The notes under the pieces are model-generated. The model was given only the letters and a program-made list of their open reading frames with translations. It was not told where the DNA came from and made no database searches. Positions 8,901 through 22,420 of a DNA stretch of 64,000 nt are shown in pieces. Within the stretch, counting starts at the first letter, position 1; every line of letters starts with the position of its first letter. The position numbers and the translations under genes are program-made. This DNA comes from JAODBQ01 sp047602055 (lineage in GTDB: Bacteria; Actinomycetota; Acidimicrobiia; Acidimicrobiales; Ilumatobacteraceae), in assembly GCA_047602055.1 (NCBI GenBank), contig JASGIG010000001.1:4774001-4838000 (forward strand). Reading direction: 5' to 3'.

Positions 8901-9413
8901 TTGCCGACGAGGTGGGCGGCCGTTGTGTTCTTGGCGCTGCTCGCGTCGTGCGCCAGCGCTACCACGGCGGCGGGCAGCACGACGACCACCGCGACCATCT
9001 ACGAGGCGAACGCCAGTGTCGTGCGGGTCGTCGACGGGGACACGATCGATGTCACGGTCGACGGGCGCGAGGAGCGGGTGCGGCTGATCGGCATCGACAC
9101 GCCGGAGACCGTCAAGCCGAACACGCCGGTCGAGTGCTACGGCCCTGAGGCGAGCAAGCACACCAAGGAGCTGCTCCCAGCCGGGACACCGGTCCACCTC
9201 GAACGAGACCTGGTCGCCCGCGACGACTACGGGCGCCTGCTCTCCTACGTGTTCCGCACCGACGGGCTGTTCGTCAACCGCGACCTGATCGACGACGGCT
9301 TCGCCCGACCGCTGGCGATCAAGCCCAACCTGGCCTACGAGGACGTCTTCGAGCAGGGTGCCCACGACGCCAGGGCCGCCGGCCTCGGCCTGTGGTCGCA
9401 CTGCCCGGGGTAG
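8901..9413 (+). CDS. Thermonuclease-like (SNase) lipoprotein
   Basis: 170 aa staphylococcal-nuclease-fold enzyme, predicted to cut DNA or RNA outside the membrane. Start TTG 8901 gives MPTRWAAVVFLALLASC, a clean lipoprotein signal with Cys17. GTG 8925 is the alternative but would lose the charged n-region. Active-site motifs are present: VVDGDTIDV, VRLIGIDTPET (Arg and Glu) and LVARDDYGRLLSYVF (second Arg). The TAG stop doubles as the first bases of the next gene's -10 box. Confidence 0.85.
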   Translation: MPTRWAAVVFLALLASCASATTAAGSTTTTATIYEANASVVRVVDGDTIDVTVDGREERVRLIGIDTPETVKPNTPVECYGPEASKHTKELLPAGTPVHLERDLVARDDYGRLLSYVFRTDGLFVNRDLIDDGFARPLAIKPNLAYEDVFEQGAHDARAAGLGLWSHCPG

Positions 9414-9416
9414 CGT
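9411..9416 (+). promoter_or_regulatory. -10 box TAGCGT for leaderless start at 9425
   Basis: TAGCGT lies 8 nt before ATG 9425. Its first three bases are the stop codon of the nuclease gene. Confidence 0.5.
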
Positions 9417-9424
9417 CACCGGCG

Positions 9425-10285
9425 ATGATCGACGACGACTGGGCACGCAGCCCCGAGCTGGTCGAGCGCCTCGGCCATCCGGCGGGCAGCAAGCTGGTGA
9501 TCATCTCCTGCGACGACCTCGGCAGCTGCCATGCCGCCAACGAGGGCGTCTACGGCGCACTGCGCGACGGCGCGGCGACGTGCGCGTCGATCATGGTCCC
9601 CGCCCCGTGGGCCCGCGACGCCGCCCTCAAGTACCGGCCGGGCGACGACATCGGCGTGCACCTCACGCTCAACTGCGAGTACGACGCCTATCGCTTCGGG
9701 CCGATCACCCACGCCCCGTCGCTGCACTCCGGCGAGGCCGGCTTCCCCCGTGACGTCGACGACCTGTGGGAGCACGCCGACCCCGCCGAGGTGCTGCGCG
9801 AGTGCCGCGCCCAGATCGAGCGGGCACTGGCGTGGGACATCGACGTCACCCACCTCGCCCCGCACCTGTCGGCGATCACCCTGCGACCCGAGTTCTTCGA
9901 CGTGTACCTGGAGCTGGCCGTCGAGTTCCGCCTGCCGATCCGCCTGCCGTCGACGATCACCGCCGAGCAGGCCGGGTTCCCGTTCCGCAAGCTGGCCGAC
10001 GAGGAAGGCGTGCTGTTTCCCGACCACTTCGACCACGACTGGCGCGCCGGCAGCCGAGACCGCGTCTACCACGCGATCGCCGAGATGGAGGCGGGCGTCA
10101 CCGAGATCCACGTCCAGCCGGTGATCGACACGCCAGAGGTCCGGGCGCTCAGCGACCACGCCACCGCGTGGATCGACGACTACGAGCTGATGACGTCCGA
10201 CGAGCGGTTGACGAAGCTGCTGACCGCGTCCGGCGCCACCCGGATCGGGTACCGCGAGCTCAGGGACGCGATGCGAGCCGGCTGA
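9425..10285 (+). CDS. ChbG/HpnK (YdjC-like) family deacetylase
   Basis: 286 aa carbohydrate deacetylase of the YdjC fold, which removes acetyl groups from small amino-sugar oligomers. Metal-site motifs are seen: LVIISCDDLG near residue 25, GVHLTLNCEYDAYRFGPIT at ~80, and LAPHLSAITLRPEFF at ~145. The overall length is normal. The start is supported by the -10 box 8 nt upstream. The last 26 nt overlap the convergent SCP2-like gene on the other strand. The substrate is not indicated by neighbours; the adjacent Mca-like gene also encodes a deacetylase-fold enzyme but of a different family. Confidence 0.87.
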   Translation: MIDDDWARSPELVERLGHPAGSKLVIISCDDLGSCHAANEGVYGALRDGAATCASIMVPAPWARDAALKYRPGDDIGVHLTLNCEYDAYRFGPITHAPSLHSGEAGFPRDVDDLWEHADPAEVLRECRAQIERALAWDIDVTHLAPHLSAITLRPEFFDVYLELAVEFRLPIRLPSTITAEQAGFPFRKLADEEGVLFPDHFDHDWRAGSRDRVYHAIAEMEAGVTEIHVQPVIDTPEVRALSDHATAWIDDYELMTSDERLTKLLTASGATRIGYRELRDAMRAG

Positions 10286-10490
10286 TCGCCGCCGCGGCCT
10301 CGCCGCTGCGCAACAGGTCGAACAACAGGCCGGTCGAGCCGGTGCTCTTCAGCTTGCCGCGCATGAACGCCACGGTCGGGTCCATCCCGGCGTCAGCGGC
10401 GGCGATCGTCACCACGAGCGTCGCGTCGTCGGGCCCCTCGACGACCTCGTCCTTCTTGCCGAACGCCACCCGGTACTGGACGCTGCTCAC
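10260..10490 (-). CDS. Small SCP2-like sterol-carrier domain protein
   Basis: 76 aa. VTIAAADAGMDPTVAFMRGK followed by KSTGSTGLLFDLL fits the C-terminal part of SCP-2 lipid-binding domains, which are usually ~100 aa, so this is short or the N-terminus diverges. GTG 10490 overlaps the upstream stop by 4 nt (GTGA), so translation is probably coupled to the Mca-like gene. Its 3' end overlaps the convergent deacetylase by 26 nt. Function by family: carrier of acyl or sterol lipids; a partner enzyme is not known. Confidence 0.7.
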   Translation of the reverse strand: MSSVQYRVAFGKKDEVVEGPDDATLVVTIAAADAGMDPTVAFMRGKLKSTGSTGLLFDLLRSGEAAAAISRLASRP

Positions 10491-11407
10491 GACGCCTTCG
10501 ACCGCGCCGGCGGGCGCAGCCCGGCGAACAGGTCGTCCTCGAAGGAGCCCTCGGGTGGCAGATCCACCGACGACTTGGCCAGTTGCCAGTCCTCGTACGG
10601 GTAGACCTCGGCCTGCTCGTCGTCGCTGAGCCCGAACCACCAGCCGGCCGTCGGGTCGACCTGCGTGGCGTGGGCGCGCAGCGCCTCGGAGCGGGCCCAC
10701 AGGTACTTGCCGACGTCGAGCCTGGTGGTGATCCGGTGGTCCTGGTCGGGGCGGTCGAACCACTTCTCGTCGTACGGCGACTCGCCACGCAGGCGGATCA
10801 GCGCCTCGTGCACCGCCAGCATCCGGGCCCGGGACCACACCGTGTAATAGAGCTTGTCGGGCTGGAACGGCTCGCCGGCGTCGGGGTACCACGTCGGGTC
10901 GCCGGCCCGCTCGAAGGCCAGCACGGAGATGTCGTGGACCTTGAGGTGGTCGGGGTGCGGGTAGCCGCGCTGGTCGTCGCCGTAGGTGAGGACGACCTGC
11001 GGGCGCTCCCGGCGGATCACCTCGACGAGCCGCCCGGTGGCCTCGTCGATCGGCGCCTGGTGGAACGACTCGGGGTGGTCGTTCGGCTCGGTCTCGGGCA
11101 TCCCCGAGTCCCGGTAGCCGAGCATGACGACCTCGTCGAAGCCGATGATCGCCGCCGAGCGGGCCAGCTCCAGCGGGCGCAGCTCGACGATCCGGGCCTT
11201 CTCCTCCTCCGGCGTCAGGCCGTGCAGCGGCTGGCCCTCCTCGCGCAGCGCCGGGTTCTGCAGATCGCCCTCCTCGCCGCCGGTACAGCACACCAGTACC
11301 GTGTGCACCCCTTCGGCGTGGCACATCGCCACGGTCGGGGCGCCTTTCGATGCCTCGTCGTCGGGATGGGCATGCACGGTGAGCAGGCAAAGTCGCGCGG
11401 GCCTCAT
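10487..11407 (-). CDS. Mycothiol conjugate amidase-like PIG-L deacetylase (Mca/MshB family)
   Basis: 306 aa zinc hydrolase. The zinc motif is AHPDDE (residues ~12-17), with the second ligand set HPDH in GYPHPDHLKVHD. The region VCCTGGEEGDLQNPAL and the C-terminal WFGLSDDEQAEVYPYEDW match the Mca branch, which cleaves mycothiol S-conjugates to mercapturic acids and glucosamine-inositol. Mycothiol is the actinobacterial thiol, consistent with the host. ATG 11407 has TAGGGT 7 nt upstream. Forms a coupled pair with the SCP2-like gene. MshB-type biosynthetic activity cannot be excluded from sequence alone. Confidence 0.88.
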   Translation of the reverse strand: MRPARLCLLTVHAHPDDEASKGAPTVAMCHAEGVHTVLVCCTGGEEGDLQNPALREEGQPLHGLTPEEEKARIVELRPLELARSAAIIGFDEVVMLGYRDSGMPETEPNDHPESFHQAPIDEATGRLVEVIRRERPQVVLTYGDDQRGYPHPDHLKVHDISVLAFERAGDPTWYPDAGEPFQPDKLYYTVWSRARMLAVHEALIRLRGESPYDEKWFDRPDQDHRITTRLDVGKYLWARSEALRAHATQVDPTAGWWFGLSDDEQAEVYPYEDWQLAKSSVDLPPEGSFEDDLFAGLRPPARSKAS

Positions 11408-11414
11408 CGGCTGA

Positions 11415-11420
11415 ACCCTA
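11415..11420 (-). promoter_or_regulatory. -10 box TAGGGT (minus strand) for start at 11407
   Basis: Minus-strand TAGGGT, 7 nt before ATG 11407; supports a leaderless transcript. Confidence 0.5.
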
Positions 11421-11438
11421 TCGACGCCGCCTCCTGCG

Positions 11439-11444
11439 TAGCAT
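11439..11444 (+). promoter_or_regulatory. -10 box TAGCAT for leaderless start at 11453
   Basis: TAGCAT, 8 nt before GTG 11453. It forms a compact divergent promoter with the minus-strand box at 11415-11420. Confidence 0.45.
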
Positions 11445-11452
11445 CGGTCCCC

Positions 11453-12148
11453 GTGCGTCGAACCGGGGCGATCAGCCTGACCTGCCTCGCTCTCGCGGTG
11501 GTGGCGGGCGGCTGCAACCACGACGGGCGCACGCTGCGTCCGGCGGGCCCGGATCAGAACGCGTCGATCAGCACGACTGCGGCGCCGACGACCACGCTCG
11601 GCGGCGACTTCAGCTCGATCGACGGTGGCGGCCTCTCGACGACCTCCCCCAACGGCAGCGCGACCACCACGACGTCCGCCGGTGCGCCGGTCGACGGTGC
11701 CACCGTGGACGATGGCACGGTCACCGCCCCGTGGCGTGACGGCGCGGCGATCGACGCCCGCTACACGTGCAGCGGCGACGACGTCAGCCCGCCGCTGTCG
11801 TGGAGCGCCGCGCCGGCGGGGACGACGGAGATCGCCATCACGATGGCCGACGAGCAGGCGTCGACGTTCGTCCACTGGGCCGTCGCCGGGATCGAGCCGG
11901 GGACGACGGCGATCCAGGAGGGCCTGGTTCCACCCGGGGCGATCCAGGCCGTCAACGGCTCGGGCCAGATCGGCTACACCGGCCCGTGCCCGCCGCAGTC
12001 CGAGACGCACACGTACGTGATCACCGTCCACTACCTGGGCAGCCAGATCGAGCTGGGCGACGGCGCCGCCGGCGAGGACATGCTCCTCGCCATCGACGCC
12101 GCCACCCTGTCATCGGCTCAGGTCACGGGAACGTTTGCCCGAGCCTGA
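11453..12148 (+). CDS. PEBP/YbhB-YbcL family lipoprotein
   Basis: 231 aa. GTG 11453 begins a signal peptide with lipobox VAGGC (Cys21), followed by a ~70-residue Thr/Ser-rich spacer and a phosphatidylethanolamine-binding-protein domain (ARYTCSGDDVSPPLSW, EIAITMADEQA, FVHWAVAGIEPGTTAI, YTGPCPPQ, THTYVITVHYL). Bacterial members lack a firm function; eukaryotic relatives bind anionic ligands and inhibit kinases. The -10 box 8 nt upstream supports the start. Confidence 0.87.
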   Translation: MRRTGAISLTCLALAVVAGGCNHDGRTLRPAGPDQNASISTTAAPTTTLGGDFSSIDGGGLSTTSPNGSATTTTSAGAPVDGATVDDGTVTAPWRDGAAIDARYTCSGDDVSPPLSWSAAPAGTTEIAITMADEQASTFVHWAVAGIEPGTTAIQEGLVPPGAIQAVNGSGQIGYTGPCPPQSETHTYVITVHYLGSQIELGDGAAGEDMLLAIDAATLSSAQVTGTFARA

Positions 12149-12222
12149 CCCAAGGCTTCGGCCGTTGCGAGGCTCGTGCCGGGCGAACCCGGCGGCGCGA
12201 CCGCCAGGGAGCCCGCCGGACA

Positions 12223-12241
12223 GGTCGGCCGCAGGCCGACC
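12223..12241. terminator. Hairpin between convergent genes
   Basis: Eight-bp perfect stem GGTCGGCC / GGCCGACC with loop GCA in the 106-nt gap between two converging genes. No U-tract follows, as is usual in high-GC actinobacteria; probably a bidirectional terminator. Confidence 0.45.
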
Positions 12242-12254
12242 ATCGAGCATCGGC

Positions 12255-13583
12255 TCAGCTGGACACCGCGAGCTGGTCCAGGTAGCTCGCAAATTTCTCC
12301 TCGGCGGCCTTGCGACGGGTCGGGACGTGCTCGATCGACGGCTCGCTCGGGCGGTAGCCCTTGAGGATCTGGCGGGCGACGGTGACCTTGTGCACCTCGT
12401 CGGGGCCGTCGTAGATCCGGGCGGCGCGGGCGGCACGGTACATCCCCTCGAGCGGCAGGTCCGTCGTGTAGCCGAGCGAGCCGTGGATCTGGATGGCCCG
12501 GTCGATGACGTTGTAGAGCACCTTGGCGCCCCAGAACTTGATGACGCCGATCTCGACGCGGGCGTCGCTGTAGTGCTTGCCGGCGGCGTGCAGCTGGTCC
12601 ATCTTCCAGGCGGCCTGCAGGGTGAGCAGGCGGGCGGCCTGCATCTCGGCGTGGCTCTCGGCGATCCAGTCCTGGATCATCTGCTTCTCGGCGAGGATCG
12701 AGCCGTGGGCGTAGCGGGTGAGCGCCCGCTCGCACAGCAGGTCGAAGGCACGCCGACTCTGTCCGAGCCAGCGCATCGCGTGGTGGATGCGGCCCGGTCC
12801 GAGCCGCTTCTGGGCCAGCGAGAAGCCCTGGCCGATGCCGTCGGCGCCGCCGACGATGTTCTCGAACGGCACGCGCACGTCCTCGTAGAGGATCTCGGCG
12901 TGGCCGCCGGGCTCGCCGGTCTTGTGATCCGGCTCGCCCATCGTCGGCACGTCGCGCAGGATGTTCACGCCGGGCGTGTCGGTCGGGACGATGATCATCG
13001 AGAAGTTCTTGTACGGCAGCTCGTTGTCGCCGGTCTTGACCATCACCAGCAGGAAGTCGCTGATCGACGCGTTCGACGAGAACCACTTGTGGCCGTTGAT
13101 CACCCACTCGTCACCGTCGCGCACGGCCGTGGTGCTGAGCAGCGTCGGGTCGGCACCGGCGCCGGGCTCGGTCATCGAGAAGCAGCTGCGGATCTTGCCG
13201 TCGAGCAGCGGCTGCATCCACCGCGCCTTCTGCTCGTCGGTGCCGCCGACGGCGATCAGCTCGGCGTTGCCGCTGTCGGGGGCGTTGTTGCCGAAGATGC
13301 TCGGCCCGTACGGCGTGGCGCCGAGGATCTCGTGCATCAGCCCGAGCCTGACCTGCCCGAAGCCGAGGCCGCCCATGTCCGGCGGGAGGTGCGCGGCCCA
13401 CAGGCCCTGGCGCTTGACCTCCTCCTTCATCGGCGCGGTGATCTGGTTGAACACGGCACGGCCCTCCGGCGTGCGCCAGTGCTCGGCGAGCGTCTCCAAC
13501 GGCATGATCTCCTCGCGCACGAACGTGCGCATCCATGCCAGCTTCTCCTCGAACTCAGGCTCGGTCTCGAAGTCCCATGCCAT
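12255..13583 (-). CDS. Acyl-CoA dehydrogenase
   Basis: 442 aa flavoenzyme that introduces the alpha-beta double bond in acyl-CoA. FAD/substrate motifs: CFSMTEPGAGADPTLL, DEWVINGHKWFSSNA, GPGRIHHAMRWLGQSRRAFD, and near the end IQIHGSLGYTTDLPLEGMYR followed by ARAARIYDGPDEVHK. This pattern is the ACAD10/11-like branch of large acyl-CoA dehydrogenases. ATG 13583 is preferred because a GGGGGTG stretch lies upstream; ATG 13595 is possible. A TAGGGT about 40 nt upstream could be the -10 box of a short-leader transcript. Substrate unknown. Confidence 0.92.
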   Translation of the reverse strand: MAWDFETEPEFEEKLAWMRTFVREEIMPLETLAEHWRTPEGRAVFNQITAPMKEEVKRQGLWAAHLPPDMGGLGFGQVRLGLMHEILGATPYGPSIFGNNAPDSGNAELIAVGGTDEQKARWMQPLLDGKIRSCFSMTEPGAGADPTLLSTTAVRDGDEWVINGHKWFSSNASISDFLLVMVKTGDNELPYKNFSMIIVPTDTPGVNILRDVPTMGEPDHKTGEPGGHAEILYEDVRVPFENIVGGADGIGQGFSLAQKRLGPGRIHHAMRWLGQSRRAFDLLCERALTRYAHGSILAEKQMIQDWIAESHAEMQAARLLTLQAAWKMDQLHAAGKHYSDARVEIGVIKFWGAKVLYNVIDRAIQIHGSLGYTTDLPLEGMYRAARAARIYDGPDEVHKVTVARQILKGYRPSEPSIEHVPTRRKAAEEKFASYLDQLAVSS

Positions 13584-13643
13584 CTGTGTCTGCACCCCCG
13601 GTGGTCGTCGTCGGTCCCGGGCGACCCTACTCAGAGCCGCCCG

Positions 13644-13649
13644 TATCCT
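13644..13649 (+). promoter_or_regulatory. -10 box TATCCT for leaderless start at 13658
   Basis: TATCCT, 8 nt before ATG 13658. Confidence 0.5.
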
Positions 13650-13657
13650 CCCCAGCG

Positions 13658-14008
13658 ATGGACCAACGCCACGAGGTCGTCGACGTCGAGATCCGTCGGG
13701 AGATCGACGTGCGGATCATCTACGGCGACGGGACGCAGATCGTCGTCGACGTCGGCCGGCTACGGGCCGTGTGCCCGTGCGCGCACTGCCGCGGCCGGCG
13801 CGAGCGCGGCGAGCCGGTGTTGCCGGCGACGAGTCCCTCACCGCTCGCCGTTCACCCGGCGATCCGCATCGTCGACGCGAAGCTCGCCGGGGCGTGGGGG
13901 CTGTCGATCGACTGGAGCGACGGCCACGGCTCGGGCATCTATGCGTGGTCGGTGCTGCGCGACTGGTGGGACGCGGGACACGACGGACCGCTGGTCGCCG
14001 ACCCCTGA
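13658..14008 (+). CDS. DUF971 (GBBH-like N-terminal domain) protein
   Basis: 116 aa single-domain protein. The Cys/His cluster VCPCAHCRGRRERGEPVLP and the motif WGLSIDWSDGHGSGIYAW near the end are typical of the gamma-butyrobetaine hydroxylase N-terminal-like domain (DUF971). In other bacteria such stand-alone proteins sit near iron-sulfur genes, but none is present here. A zinc or metal-binding role is likely. The start is supported by the -10 box 8 nt upstream. It ends 30 nt before the rhomboid gene. Confidence 0.85.
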   Translation: MDQRHEVVDVEIRREIDVRIIYGDGTQIVVDVGRLRAVCPCAHCRGRRERGEPVLPATSPSPLAVHPAIRIVDAKLAGAWGLSIDWSDGHGSGIYAWSVLRDWWDAGHDGPLVADP

Positions 14009-14025
14009 CTCGACCGTCGAACCCC

Positions 14026-14031
14026 TAGCCT
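14026..14031 (+). promoter_or_regulatory. -10 box TAGCCT for leaderless start at 14039
   Basis: TAGCCT, 7 nt before GTG 14039. Confidence 0.5.
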
Positions 14032-14038
14032 CCACCTC

Positions 14039-14926
14039 GTGACGATGCCGTCGCCCCCAGTCGTCCAGCACTGCTACCGCCACCCGGACCGTGAGGCCGG
14101 CCGGTTCTGCACCCGTTGCGGGCGGCCGGCGTGCAGCGACTGCCTCGTGCAGGCGACGGTCGGCTCGCACTGCCTGGAGTGCGCCAAGGCGGCCCGGCCG
14201 GACGTGCGCGACCGGGCCAAGCTGTGGAACGCCCGCCAGCCGACGCTGGTCACCTACGTCCTGATCGCGATCAACGTCGCCGTGTTCGCGTTGACGACGA
14301 TCGCCGACCCGAGCACGATCGGGTTCAGCAGCGACGTCAGCAAGCTGCAGGCCCGCCTCGGCCTGAGCCGCCAGCTCCTCGAGACGGGCGGCTGCATCTC
14401 GCGCACGGAGTGCTTCCAGCCGCACGAGTGGTACCGCCTGGTGACGTCCGGGTTCCTGCACTTCGGGATCGTCCACATCGGCTTCAACATGATCCTGCTG
14501 TTCCAGCTCGGCCAGCTGCTCGAGCCGCGCCTCGGGCGGATCCGCTTCGCGCTGCTGTACTTCGCGGCGCTGCTCGCCGGTTCGTTCGGCGAGCTGGTCA
14601 TCGGGACGAGCAGCGGCATCGCCGGCGGGGCGTCGGGCGCGGTGTTCGGCCTGATGACTGCGGCGGCGATCGGCCTGCACCGCCAGGGCGTCAACATCTT
14701 CCGCACCGGGATCGGCACGCTGCTGATCCTCAACCTGTTGCTGACGTTCACGATCCCGGGCATCGCCATCGGCGGCCACCTCGGCGGAGCGATCGGCGGC
14801 GCACTGTGCGGCCTGGCGATGCTCGCCCCGTCGTGGAAGGCGCCACCGCGCTGGGCGACCTACGTCGCGCCCGTTCTGATCGGACTCGGCAGCATCGTCG
14901 CCAGCGTCATCGTCGTCGGCACGTAG
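14039..14926 (+). CDS. Rhomboid family intramembrane serine protease with N-terminal zinc-binding B-box
   Basis: 295 aa. Residues ~10-50 form a B-box-like Cys/His zinc module (CYRHPDREAGRFCTRCGRP, CSDCLVQATVGSHCLEC). Six or so membrane helices follow, with rhomboid landmarks: W-Y-R in EWYRLVTSGFLHFGIVHIGF, catalytic Ser in GGASGAVFGL, and catalytic His in IAIGGHLGGAIGGALCG. Cleaves membrane protein substrates within the bilayer. This zinc-module-plus-rhomboid layout is a known actinobacterial form. GTG 14039 is placed by the -10 box 7 nt upstream. Confidence 0.93.
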   Translation: MTMPSPPVVQHCYRHPDREAGRFCTRCGRPACSDCLVQATVGSHCLECAKAARPDVRDRAKLWNARQPTLVTYVLIAINVAVFALTTIADPSTIGFSSDVSKLQARLGLSRQLLETGGCISRTECFQPHEWYRLVTSGFLHFGIVHIGFNMILLFQLGQLLEPRLGRIRFALLYFAALLAGSFGELVIGTSSGIAGGASGAVFGLMTAAAIGLHRQGVNIFRTGIGTLLILNLLLTFTIPGIAIGGHLGGAIGGALCGLAMLAPSWKAPPRWATYVAPVLIGLGSIVASVIVVGT

Positions 14927-15051
14927 CCGACCCACACCCGCGTCGTCCGTGCGGGCGTGAGTGGTCCGCCGCGCGCGAAGTGGTAGACACGCCGGCAGGT
15001 CTCGGCACCAGCCGAGGTGGTGTCGAGTGTGTCAGGGGGGGTGTCATCGAC

Positions 15052-20733
<5,682 letters not shown>

Positions 20734-20741
20734 CTGGTCGC

Positions 20742-21134
20742 CTCGTCTCACGTGACACCACCGAAGTCACCGACGAGGCGATGTTCGCCCTCATCGACGC
20801 CGCGCGCCGATGAGGGCGTTCGCCGGGGGCTACGCGCCCGCTCGCTACGCCCCCCATCGTCACTCGGCTCCCTGGCGGTCGCACGATCGACCGGGTCGCC
20901 CCGGCGGGGGCTGTCACCCTGATCGACGAGAACTTCACGGCGCCCCTGCCACTCTCGATCGACACCGCCCGCACCGTCCATCAGGTGCTCGCCGATCGAG
21001 GCATCGCCGGCGGGGCCGCCTACGACGGCCTCGTCGCGCTCGCGGCCCGGCAACACGGCGTCACCCGTGCCACGCGCGATGCGCGGGCCCGCTCGACCTA
21101 CGAGGCGCTCGGCGTCGCAGTCGACCTGCTGTAG
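20742..21134 (+). pseudogene. VapBC-like toxin-antitoxin remnant
   Basis: Two decayed pieces. 20742-20818 reads SRDTTEVTDEAMFALIDAAR then stop, like the C-terminus of a small antitoxin. The final ~80 codons before the TAG at 21132 read like the C-terminal half of a PIN-domain toxin: GIAGGAAYDGLVALAARQHG, ATRDARARSTYEALGVAVDL. The N-terminal half of the PIN domain with its first acidic residues is missing; in its place is GC-rich sequence sharing GCGACCGCCAGGGAGCC (complement) with the 12.2-kb intergenic region. Inactivation by insertion or deletion is inferred. Confidence 0.5.
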
Positions 21135-21198
21135 CCGTGGTCGTGACCTGACCGCGGGTCAAAGAACTTCGTGACACCCCCTTGTCATCATCGGGGGC

Positions 21199-21402
21199 AT
21201 GAGCACGAAGCACCGCCGTCCCGAGCAGCTCAGCCTCCTGCGCCCCTCCGAGCTGCCCATCCAGTTCCGCATCGACCAGCGCACCCGTGAGCGCGGGCTG
21301 GCCCACGTCGCCGAGATCCGCCGGCAGCTGGCGGCGATGCGCGCTGTGCACTCGGGCGACACGCTGGCGTCCATCGCCGAGGCACCCCGGCGGGCCGCGT
21401 GA
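21199..21402 (+). CDS. Small conserved-looking hypothetical protein
   Basis: 67 aa, no recognised domain. Charged N-terminus (MSTKHRRPEQLSLLRPSELP), then an amphipathic helical stretch (RTRERGLAHVAEIRRQLAAM). No membrane segment or signal peptide. CATCAT lies 7 nt before ATG 21199, a weak match to the leaderless -10 pattern. It is isolated between the toxin remnant and the convergent oxidoreductase. Codon third positions are G/C-rich, as in real genes here. Function unknown. Confidence 0.5.
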   Translation: MSTKHRRPEQLSLLRPSELPIQFRIDQRTRERGLAHVAEIRRQLAAMRAVHSGDTLASIAEAPRRAA

Positions 21403-21423
21403 CGGCCGTGGCGCCGCTCGCCG

Positions 21424-22407
21424 TCAGCCGGCCCTCGGGGCAAGGGCGCGCACCGCCTCCCAGTGGTTCAGCGCCGGGTCGAGCGGCATGATCGCCAGTG
21501 AGGTCGTGGTCACCCCGTTGTCGAAGTAGCGCTGGATCTGGGCGCGGCACGCCGCTGGCGAGCCGTGGACGATCAGCTCGTCCACCAGGGAATCGGGGAT
21601 CTCGGCGAGCGCCTGCTTACGGTCGCCGGCCTTCCAGGCCTCCCACATCCCACCGAGCACGTCACCACGGCCCAGCCACTCGTGGAACTGGGCGTAGACC
21701 GGCACGTTGAGATAGGCAGCGATCGCCCGCTTGGCGTTGGCTCGGACCAGTTCGGCGTTCTCACTCGGGCACACGAACACCCGGCAGACCACCTCGCGGT
21801 CGTCGCCACCGGCAGCCTCGTTCACGACGGCGGTCACCTTGGCGACGTCCTCGGCGGACAGCCAGTTGACGATCACGCCGTCGGCCTCACGGCCGGCGAG
21901 GCGCAGCATCCCGGGGCGCAGCGCGGCCACCAGGATCGGCGGCGTCTGCTCCGGGCGGATGCCGAGGCGGAAGCCGTTGACCTGGAACGTGTCGTACTGC
22001 TTGGCGACCTTCTCGCCGCTCAGCGCGTCGCGCAGGAAACGGACCACGTCGCGGACCTTCTTGTACGGCTCGACGAACGGCACGCCGTTCCACTGCTCGA
22101 TGATCACGTTCGAGCTGCTGCCGATGCCGATCGCGAACCGGCCGGGGGCGGCGTCGGCCAACGTCGCCACCGACTGGGCCATGCACGCCGGGGCGCGGGT
22201 GTAGGCGGGGACGATCGCGGTGCCGAGGCGCAGCCGCGGCTCCCACGCCGCGGCCATCGCCAGCGGGGTGAACGCGTCGGCGCCGTCGGCCTCCGCGGAC
22301 CAGATGTCGGTGTACCCCAGGTCGGCCAGCTCGGCGAGCTTGTCACGGTGGCTGTGCAGCGGACCGGGCAGCGGCACGGTCATGCCAGGACGGATCGGCA
22401 ACGTCAT
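21424..22407 (-). CDS. LLM-class (F420- or FMN-dependent) oxidoreductase
   Basis: 327 aa TIM-barrel of the luciferase-like monooxygenase family. Motifs: LADLGYTDIWSAEADGADAF, LRLGTAIVPAYTRAP, PGRFAIGIGSSSNVIIEQWN, PPILVAALRPGMLRLAGREA. In actinobacteria most such proteins bind coenzyme F420; the substrate is unknown. The start is well supported: GAGGAGGGA ends 7 nt before ATG 22407, one of the few strong Shine-Dalgarno sites in this half. Probably follows the thioesterase and hydrolase in one operon (gap 13 nt). Confidence 0.9.
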   Translation of the reverse strand: MTLPIRPGMTVPLPGPLHSHRDKLAELADLGYTDIWSAEADGADAFTPLAMAAAWEPRLRLGTAIVPAYTRAPACMAQSVATLADAAPGRFAIGIGSSSNVIIEQWNGVPFVEPYKKVRDVVRFLRDALSGEKVAKQYDTFQVNGFRLGIRPEQTPPILVAALRPGMLRLAGREADGVIVNWLSAEDVAKVTAVVNEAAGGDDREVVCRVFVCPSENAELVRANAKRAIAAYLNVPVYAQFHEWLGRGDVLGGMWEAWKAGDRKQALAEIPDSLVDELIVHGSPAACRAQIQRYFDNGVTTTSLAIMPLDPALNHWEAVRALAPRAG

Positions 22408-22420
22408 CGGGGTTCCCTCC

